Positions 29,786-34,626 of a stretch of 34,626 bases of DNA are shown here, one piece after another. The notes beneath the pieces are model-generated. The model saw only the letters and a program-made list of their open reading frames with translations. It searched no databases and was not told where the DNA came from. The DNA is from a virus. The DNA lies in the IMG/VR virus record IMGVR_UViG_3300005860_000055, positions 1-34,626 of that record; one strand, 5' to 3'. Every line of letters starts with the position of its first letter. The first letter of the stretch is position 1. A program made the translations under genes and the position numbers.

Positions 29786-29997
29786 GACGCGCACCTCCTC
29801 CTCTGTTTTTTTCTTCCTTCAAAAACAATACTCAATTTCTTCATTACCAACTCCCTTATTCTGTCTTCGCCCCACTTCTCCCAGAGCCTGCGACCCTCCT
29901 CTGTGAATAGCAACTCAAAAAGCTTCCCCTCTTCGATAGCCCGCTCCACTATCTTTTCAATACACGCCTCAGGAAACAACCTGAAACTCACTGGCAT
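29782..29997 (-). CDS. Small unknown early protein with basic tail
   Basis: A 71-residue helical protein (EACIEKIVERAIEEGKLFEL; RRLWEKWGEDRIRELVMKKL) ending GRKKQRRRCAS. The ribosome site is gggaggtggggct, the standard leader. It is coupled to the next gene by ATGA. No family is recognised. Confidence 0.6.
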   Translation of the reverse strand: MPVSFRLFPEACIEKIVERAIEEGKLFELLFTEEGRRLWEKWGEDRIRELVMKKLSIVFEGRKKQRRRCAS

Positions 29998-30022
29998 AGC
30001 CCCACCTCCCTTTTTTGATTTT

Positions 30023-30451
30023 TTAAAATATCTCCACTGCTGACTTTGTGTCGTTCACTATAACATAAAAAGTCGGATAGTTTCTCTCCCTCACCTGATC
30101 AAACATGTCCGCAAATGCCCATAACAACCGAGCAACTTTATATCTGCTCAATAGCCAACGAAATCTTCGATTTCTTTTCAAACTATCAAGCACAGCCTTT
30201 TTTTGCCAATTAATAATCAAATCTGGCGTATCATAAATACCAAATACAATCACACGAGCCCACGGAGCATCAATCGGACCACAAATAAAATACTCATTGC
30301 ACCCAGACCTTTTTAGCTCGATCCCTCCAATTTGGATTTCAAAAGTATACTCGGGATCCCAACAATGAGGACAATCCGTGGGCAACCTTAATAACTCTCT
30401 CCACTCTTTCTCTGAAAAAGCAACTGCTGTGCGTGGCTCTAATCTCATCAT
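30023..30451 (-). CDS. Unknown early protein with Cys pair
   Basis: A 142-residue protein. LPTDCPHCWDPEYTF gives a CxxC; later SGCNEYFICGP offers two more Cys, so one zinc site is possible near residues 26-62. The C-terminal part is helical and basic (RRFRWLLSRYKVARLLWAFA). The ribosome site is aggaggtggagct. No family is recognised. Confidence 0.6.
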   Translation of the reverse strand: MMRLEPRTAVAFSEKEWRELLRLPTDCPHCWDPEYTFEIQIGGIELKRSGCNEYFICGPIDAPWARVIVFGIYDTPDLIINWQKKAVLDSLKRNRRFRWLLSRYKVARLLWAFADMFDQVRERNYPTFYVIVNDTKSAVEIF

Positions 30452-30517
30452 AGCTCCACCTCCTTCGTTTATGTTTTTTAAATTTTTGCAATAAAAAACT
30501 GCACATAATATATCAAC

Positions 30518-30539
30518 CCCTGCCCCGTTAGGGACAGGG
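30518..30539 (-). terminator. Intergenic hairpin, related to the one at 31269
   Basis: Minus-strand RNA forms CCCTGTCCC, loop TAAC, GGGGCAGGG: nine pairs, one of them U-G. The U-G pair is a mismatch on the plus strand, which supports a minus-strand RNA. GTTGATATATTATG follows rather than a T run. It shares stem bases and the flank GGGGTTGA with the hairpin at 31269. Confidence 0.55.
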
Positions 30540-30550
30540 ACACTTTCCGC

Positions 30551-31120
30551 TTATTCAAGAGGGAATACTTCGTATTTGTTTTCTACCAGTTTCCAACCGT
30601 CCCACTTTTTGTAATAAACGTATTTTTCCGCTTTCACTTTCCGACCTCTCACTCTCTTTTCGTAATGAGAAATAACTTCGACTTCCGCTGAAATCAACGG
30701 AATAAAGACTACATAAGTGACATTTTCTTCATATGTAGAATAAGATACTCGGTAAATCTCGGGAACACTTTTTCTTCTGTATTCTTGATACAGAAACACC
30801 CTACCCTCAATCACTCGCAATTCCTCATCTGTGTAAGTCTCAAATTCAGTAGATGTGTTGTCATAATATGTGGAAAAACGAGAGTTTTTGTAAACTTGGA
30901 AATATGGAACTTTCAGAGCATATAAGAAATGAAGTAATGCAAGATTGACATTGTCTGCGAAATCGCTTAATCTTTCGATTGCTTTTTTAGATATTTCGAT
31001 TTCTTGATCATTGTCAATTCGTTTCAGATAAAATTTGTCATCTCTTACAACTATCTCCAATCTGTTGTCTAAGCTCTCTTTTACTATTGCATTAATAAAC
31101 TCCAAATTGAATTTCTCCAT
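30551..31120 (-). CDS. Unknown early protein
   Basis: A 189-residue protein. The N-terminal half mixes strands and helices (FINAIVKESLDNRLEIVVRD); the C-terminal half is beta-rich with many Tyr/Val/Glu (VFLYQEYRRKSVPEIYRVSY; TYVVFIPLISAEVEVISHYE). The ribosome site is acaggaggtgcgct after a long A-rich leader. No family is recognised. Confidence 0.6.
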   Translation of the reverse strand: MEKFNLEFINAIVKESLDNRLEIVVRDDKFYLKRIDNDQEIEISKKAIERLSDFADNVNLALLHFLYALKVPYFQVYKNSRFSTYYDNTSTEFETYTDEELRVIEGRVFLYQEYRRKSVPEIYRVSYSTYEENVTYVVFIPLISAEVEVISHYEKRVRGRKVKAEKYVYYKKWDGWKLVENKYEVFPLE

Positions 31121-31301
31121 AGCGCACCTCCTGTTTTTGTTTTTTTCGTTTTTCTTTTTCTTCGTTTTGCACTTTTAATTTTTTTCATTTCATTTTTTCG
31201 TTTTTTCGTCCGCTTAGCGCTTTAGCACGGATCTCTACACTGCATCACTGCTCCACCTCCTCCCTCAACCCCTGCGCCTTCTACGGCACAGGGGCAGTAA
31301 A
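31121..31301 (-). promoter_or_regulatory. 180-nt intergenic leader with hairpin, mini-ORF and A-rich tract
   Basis: Reading leftward: a 10-pair hairpin (31294-31269: CCCCTGTGCC, loop GTAGAA, GGCGCAGGGG), then gagggaggaggtggagca, a strong ribosome site, and a mini-ORF (ATG 31245 to TAA 31222, MQCRDPC). About 90 bases almost devoid of T follow (repeats of cgaaaaa), up to the ribosome site of the 30551 gene. No promoter was recognised in it. A leader peptide or the remnant of a deleted gene would both fit. Confidence 0.5.
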
Positions 31302-31724
31302 TTATTCTGGATAAGGCTCACTCTGCATAAGTCGCTCTGCTTCATCTATTATCTCAAAAATTCCTGCTGTGTTTTCTTCAGATAACTCTCTCATTTTTGC
31401 AATACAATACTCATCGAGTTTGCTCGATGGATATCTTTCTGCATATCGAAAAATCTTCTTTGTTGTCTCTGCGTCTATCTCCAATACTCTCCTTGCTCTC
31501 TGAAGCAATCGGTTATTTGGATATATCCAGAAGGGTAATACCACAAGCACCGCTCTTTCAATTGGATCATTTGGGAAAATCCTCAACCGTGGATGTTTAC
31601 TCCGCAATGCGTATAATCCATCCTCCACTAAAACCACTGCCCGATTGTCCTCTGGGCAGTGGAGAAGATAGGTAAACGGATAATCATACAACTCATATAA
31701 CACACACTCTGTCTTTACAGCCAT
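31302..31724 (-). CDS. Unknown early protein
   Basis: A 140-residue protein. The ATG at 31724 is chosen after gggaggtggagcc; the longer frame includes this site. The N-terminal half is beta-like (TECVLYELYDYPFTYLLHCP; AVVLVEDGLYALRSK), the C-terminal half helical (LLQRARRVLEIDAETTKKIF; SSKLDEYCIAKMRELSEENT). It overlaps the peptidase gene by ten bases. No family is recognised. Confidence 0.6.
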   Translation of the reverse strand: MAVKTECVLYELYDYPFTYLLHCPEDNRAVVLVEDGLYALRSKHPRLRIFPNDPIERAVLVVLPFWIYPNNRLLQRARRVLEIDAETTKKIFRYAERYPSSKLDEYCIAKMRELSEENTAGIFEIIDEAERLMQSEPYPE

Positions 31725-32662
31725 GGCTCCACCTCCCTCAGTTTTTTCTTTAAGCACCTGGGATGCTCCGTATCTGGAGCATCCTCAATCTCCCAACACC
31801 AATATCCCACGACCCTGTCCCAATCGAGCGCCCCACAATTCCAGCACTCGACTGGGCATGTATCCTTAGTCTCTTCCTCCTCTGGCTCATACCACCAGAG
31901 GTAACTTTCTCTTTTGCTACTCTTAACTTTGCTCTTTTTCCCCCTTCCCCAACTCCAATAATGCGAATGCCAGAATGAGAATTCAGGTAACTCATACCGC
32001 TTGTCCCCAAGCTCACTGATAAGCTTGGGGACTGTTTCGATTGTATACTGCAACGATGAAATGTGAATATATTCCGCTGAGCGCTGGTGCTCATTGTAAA
32101 ACCCAGCACTCAAATTCACTGAGGCTACTTGAAAATGACGCCCAAGGATACTGATATCACTAAAAGTCCCTTGAGCAATCTGAAAATACTTCTCAACTAC
32201 GCTGACAAATTCAGGCATATCTACTTCCTCACAGTTGTAAAACACCGCTTGTCGCTCTCCTCTCCTATCAATCTCTATGAAGTATGGGACACTGGCTAAC
32301 CTCGGCTCTTCACACGCCTCCCATGCCCCAATGCCCCCTCTCTCTTCTTGGTCAGTAAATAATGCATTCACTTTTAACACCTCGAATAACCTCATTACCG
32401 CATATACTCCACATCTATCATCCCCCGCAATGCCATGTGGAGACCATATATACTCCTCATTGTAGAGGATGGGACGCTTGTCCCATCCCTTCTCTTCATA
32501 TACATGGTCAATATGGGCTACCAGACAAGGTAGCCCCTCGCCCCTATGCCACAATACATAATGCTTTCCACATACGGCATAGGGGCGATTTTTCAACTCT
32601 GCAAAAAGCTTCTTTGTTGGTAATCTCAAAATTTGCAACAATTCTTCAATATCAACTTGCAT
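31715..32662 (-). CDS. M20/M28-like zinc peptidase with C-terminal zinc ribbon
   Basis: A 315-residue protein. The di-zinc peptidase order is visible: LVAHIDHVYE (about 47-56) with the first His and Asp, GIAGDDRCGVYAVM (about 77-90) with the bridging Asp, FTDQEERGGIGA (about 102) with the general-base Glu pair, YFIEIDRRG (about 127) and GFYNEHQRSAEYIH (about 188-201) with the last His. This is the pattern of peptidase T/M28-like phage enzymes. A further segment, CPVECWNCGALDWDRVVGYW and CW, adds a zinc-ribbon-like tail. The substrate is unknown; host peptides or a cell-wall peptide are options. The ribosome site is gggaggtagagta. Confidence 0.75.
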   Translation of the reverse strand: MQVDIEELLQILRLPTKKLFAELKNRPYAVCGKHYVLWHRGEGLPCLVAHIDHVYEEKGWDKRPILYNEEYIWSPHGIAGDDRCGVYAVMRLFEVLKVNALFTDQEERGGIGAWEACEEPRLASVPYFIEIDRRGERQAVFYNCEEVDMPEFVSVVEKYFQIAQGTFSDISILGRHFQVASVNLSAGFYNEHQRSAEYIHISSLQYTIETVPKLISELGDKRYELPEFSFWHSHYWSWGRGKKSKVKSSKRESYLWWYEPEEEETKDTCPVECWNCGALDWDRVVGYWCWEIEDAPDTEHPRCLKKKLREVEPWL

Positions 32663-32685
32663 TACTCTACCTCCCTCGTTTTTTT

Positions 32686-34206
32686 TTATTCCATTGATAG
32701 TATCTCTCTTAAAACTCTCTCCCCTGGATCTATCGAATATGTAAACAATGAGGGATGCTCCCTATTCTCAAATGCCTCATCAAAAGCATCTCTCCTCCGC
32801 TTACAATAACAATCTAAACACTCTTCAAGACGCACCATATCTCTCACTCTCTCACTGTTGCGGAAGTCCATGACTGTATAATGCAACTCTCTCCCGCATT
32901 GATGGCATTGATAACTATACAAATATTTTTCTGCACACCTGCTACATATATGCACATCCGATAACCAATGACCTCTGTTTATCGTATACTCCTGAATGTT
33001 GCACTCTTCATCATCGAAGTAATAATATTGCCCGCATATTTCACATATTGCACCAATTTTACTGGCACAATTCTCGCATAGCCACCTCCCATCAGGAGTG
33101 ACTATGCTATAATCCCTGTGATGAGGCTCCTCGCACTCATCACAATAAAACCAATTTTCATCGAAACATCTATCGCAAATATAGCCCACCCCCTCAATAT
33201 AATGAGCATCACTGGGGTGAATTACCTCTCCACAATCATGACAATAAACCATATCATCAAGTTGATAACTGCAATTGCGACATACTATTAAACCATTCAC
33301 TCTTTCCCCCACTGTAGAATAGTAAATTGGCTCATCGTATTTTCGCAATTCGTATATTTCGACTTCCTCAAAACACCATAGGCACTTTGACTTCAATTGC
33401 CCCATGGCATCTAATACATGAGCCGAACTCTCCCACTGCGACGGCTCGTATATTACGATACCGTCGCCATTCAGATATATCGGCAACGGGGCACTCTTCC
33501 CCGTTGCAAACTTGACATTCTCGGAAAGATCAAATAGACGCCTTATCAACCGAACGATCGGCTTACTGAACCGATCGTCCTTAATTTCAAATTTCAAACT
33601 ATAAAAATTTGTTGCATAGATGGCGCCGGGTATAGAATACACCCAGCACCTCCCATATCCTACCCTCGAGCCACTCTGGTAGTGAAACACTACCAGCTTG
33701 GCTCTATCATATTTTTTGTCTTCCTCTATGAGCCAAAGGGCATTTCCCTCGTTGCACCCTCCGTATCTGAAACATGAGTTGGTATCCCCTAAGTCACTGG
33801 GGATATCATACTTACTCCTTTCCCTAAATGCCTCCGCTGGATATAATCCAGCGGAGAGAATAGCTTCTTCTCCATAATGCCTTCTAACTTCGTTTAAAAT
33901 CCTCGATAAAGCATCATTTGATAACGAGATACTGTGTGATTTGCATATCTGCTTTATGACTTTCTTGAATAAATTCTGCACTGGCTCGTTTTTCTTATTA
34001 CGATAAAACTTCAAGTCCCACTGCCTCTCTTCCGCCTCTTTCGCTATCAACTCATAAAATTCCCCTGGCGTAATCAATATCTGCGTCTCTTTGTGCAATT
34101 TGTCCCATACTGCATCTGTCAGCTCCCGCACTGTCCCGAGCATTAATTCTGCTCTTAATTCCTCAACCTCAACTCTTAAAGCTTTTGCGAAAAGCTCATT
34201 CCTCAT
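32686..34206 (-). CDS. First early protein with multiple zinc ribbons
   Basis: A 506-residue protein. The start ATG at 34206 follows ggaggaggtgtggct. The N-terminal 120 residues are helical. The middle (LGDTNSCFRYGGCNEGNALW; GRCWVYSIPGAIYATNFYSL) resembles conserved phage proteins with a DS.sCFr..G signature. From about residue 270 a tandem array of CxxC knuckles follows: CLWC, CRNC, CHDC, CDRC, CDEC, CENC, CEIC, CSRC, CHQC, CLDC, which could hold five or more zinc ions. As the first gene after the attenuated early promoter it may act on host transcription or nucleic acid; this is inference. Confidence 0.6.
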   Translation of the reverse strand: MRNELFAKALRVEVEELRAELMLGTVRELTDAVWDKLHKETQILITPGEFYELIAKEAEERQWDLKFYRNKKNEPVQNLFKKVIKQICKSHSISLSNDALSRILNEVRRHYGEEAILSAGLYPAEAFRERSKYDIPSDLGDTNSCFRYGGCNEGNALWLIEEDKKYDRAKLVVFHYQSGSRVGYGRCWVYSIPGAIYATNFYSLKFEIKDDRFSKPIVRLIRRLFDLSENVKFATGKSAPLPIYLNGDGIVIYEPSQWESSAHVLDAMGQLKSKCLWCFEEVEIYELRKYDEPIYYSTVGERVNGLIVCRNCSYQLDDMVYCHDCGEVIHPSDAHYIEGVGYICDRCFDENWFYCDECEEPHHRDYSIVTPDGRWLCENCASKIGAICEICGQYYYFDDEECNIQEYTINRGHWLSDVHICSRCAEKYLYSYQCHQCGRELHYTVMDFRNSERVRDMVRLEECLDCYCKRRRDAFDEAFENREHPSLFTYSIDPGERVLREILSME

Positions 34207-34253
34207 AGCCACACCTCCTCCTTTTTATTTTTTTTGCTCTTTTTTGCCAAAAT

Positions 34254-34293
34254 AAAAAAAGGGCTCAGATGAGCATAAAGCCCACCTGAGCCC
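34254..34293 (-). terminator. Strong intrinsic terminator in the early leader
   Basis: Minus-strand RNA: GGGCTCAGGTGGGC, loop TTTAT, GCTCATCTGAGCCC (14 pairs, two G-U), then seven T. It lies between the promoter at 34382-34410 and the first early gene, so most transcripts would stop after about 120 nt. Confidence 0.85.
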
Positions 34294-34381
34294 TCTCTCT
34301 TTCTATTTTTCTCTCTTTCACTCTTTATACTTTCCATTTTCTGCTCTTTCCCCCTCTTTTCTTCTTCTTCTTCTGCACTCT

Positions 34382-34410
34382 ATTTTAGCTAAGCAAGCTT
34401 GAAAAGTCAA
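34382..34410 (-). promoter_or_regulatory. Early leftward promoter
   Basis: Minus strand: TTGACT (34410-34405), 17-base spacer, TAAAAT (34387-34382). The start would be near 34375. An almost pure purine leader (gaagaagaagaagaaaagag and on) precedes the terminator at 34254-34293. A-tract repeats just upstream (34417-34450) could be an UP element. Confidence 0.7.
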
Positions 34411-34416
34411 GTCCAG

Positions 34417-34450
34417 TTTTAGCTTGTTTTAGCTTGTTTTAGCTTGTTTT
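34417..34450 (-). repeat. Three 10-bp tandem repeats upstream of the early promoter
   Basis: Plus strand TTTTAGCTTG three times (34417-34446), with a further related AGCTTG near 34460 and 34395. On the transcribed strand they read CAAGCTAAAA. One helical turn per repeat puts all copies on one face of DNA, as in activator sites, iterons or UP elements. Confidence 0.7.
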
Positions 34451-34497
34451 TTGTTTTTTAAGCTTGTTTTTTTTGAATTTTTTGTAAGTTTTCTCGA

Positions 34498-34519
34498 GCT
34501 TGTGAAAAAATTCACAAGC
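34498..34519. promoter_or_regulatory. 9-bp inverted repeat, operator-like
   Basis: GCTTGTGAA (34498-34506), AAAA, TTCACAAGC (34511-34519). Perfect dyad, about 90 bases upstream of the early -35 and sharing the CAAGC/GCTTG core with the tandem repeats. A regulator-binding dyad is the likely reading; there is no T run on either side. Confidence 0.5.
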
Positions 34520-34533
34520 AAGGGAAACTTAAA

Positions 34534-34626
34534 AAACACTCCCCCACCCCACCACCCAACCACTACCACCACTACCCCCCGAAAAACACCCACCCACCCC
34601 CCCCCCCAACCCCCACACCAAAACCG
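34534..34626. other. C-rich low-complexity end of the window
   Basis: The plus strand is nearly all C and A with runs of up to ten C, and contains a single G-bearing break (ccccccg) before the last base. The minus strand carries many G runs that could form G-quadruplexes. No coding potential is seen. It may be a genome terminus, a packaging-related element, or the place where assembly stopped at the homopolymer. Confidence 0.55.

Noticed and set aside
31139-31200. Lys-rich ORF in the A-rich leader (MKKIKSAKRRKRK...)
   Set aside because: No ribosome site; it is a translation of a purine tract and overlaps the real ribosome site and start of the 30551 gene.
34203-34334. Leader peptide starting MESIKSERE inside the early leader
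   Set aside because: No clear ribosome site, and the reading frame simply runs through the terminator stem and A-rich tract; purine-rich leader RNA gives such frames by chance.
1-34626. Window ends joined as a circular genome
   Set aside because: The left-edge gene would continue into C/A low-complexity sequence, which does not look like a portal body.

Overview
The window is a stretch of a tailed double-stranded DNA phage genome. It holds a virion and lysis block read rightward (1-20.0 kb) and a replication, early and accessory block read leftward (20.0-34.2 kb). The two meet tail to tail near 19,997. The structural set (head-tail adaptor, propeller-like tail protein, several internal or ejection-type proteins including one of 1,316 residues, no tape measure or sheath) points to a podovirus-like particle. 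The host cannot be named from sequence alone. Transcribed strands are C-poor and purine-rich, promoters are bacterial sigma70-like (TTGACA, 17-bp spacer, TATAAT or TATATT), Shine-Dalgarno sites are very strong, and there is a DUF1874/AcrIII-1 ring nuclease, a family common in viruses of thermophiles. Together these suggest a thermophilic, AT-rich bacterium (Aquificota-like is a guess) with a type III CRISPR system.

Rightward block. The left edge cuts a probable portal gene. Next come a repeat protein with a 10-residue period, two tail or fibre proteins and a fibre-assembly-like protein (0.26-2.7 kb). The lysis cassette follows: small membrane proteins, a secreted GH23-like lysozyme and two spanin-like coiled-coil membrane proteins (2.7-4.9 kb). 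A consensus promoter at 4932-4960 then starts the head operon. Its first roughly 180 nt are enclosed by a perfect 14-bp inverted repeat that surrounds a 17-residue Arg/Lys peptide gene and ends in a T run. The operon continues with head accessory proteins, a scaffold candidate, the major capsid protein, a GUAA-loop hairpin, adaptor and tail genes, internal virion proteins, an acidic protein with duplicated EF-hand-like loops, a second holin candidate and the terminase.

Leftward block, read from the right. A C-rich tail, a 9-bp dyad and 10-bp tandem repeats lie upstream of a promoter (34382-34410). That promoter transcribes into a strong intrinsic terminator before the first gene, which looks like an attenuator. 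Early genes follow: a multi-zinc-ribbon protein, an M20/M28-like zinc peptidase with its own zinc ribbon, and many small unknowns, most with a near-identical A-rich plus GGAGGTGG leader. A second consensus promoter (28226-28254) drives an accessory operon: a small basic protein, tRNA-Arg(UCU), two ribbon-helix-helix proteins, the anti-CRISPR ring nuclease (in frame with the second RHH) and a conserved RAMP-like phage protein. After an unusual region of short coupled ORFs come a prim-pol/helicase and, from a third promoter of the same family (22842-22870), a recombination-type protein and a Cas4-like Fe-S nuclease. No DNA polymerase, integrase or lysogeny repressor was recognised.

Most gene functions come from motifs read by eye. 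No database search was possible.
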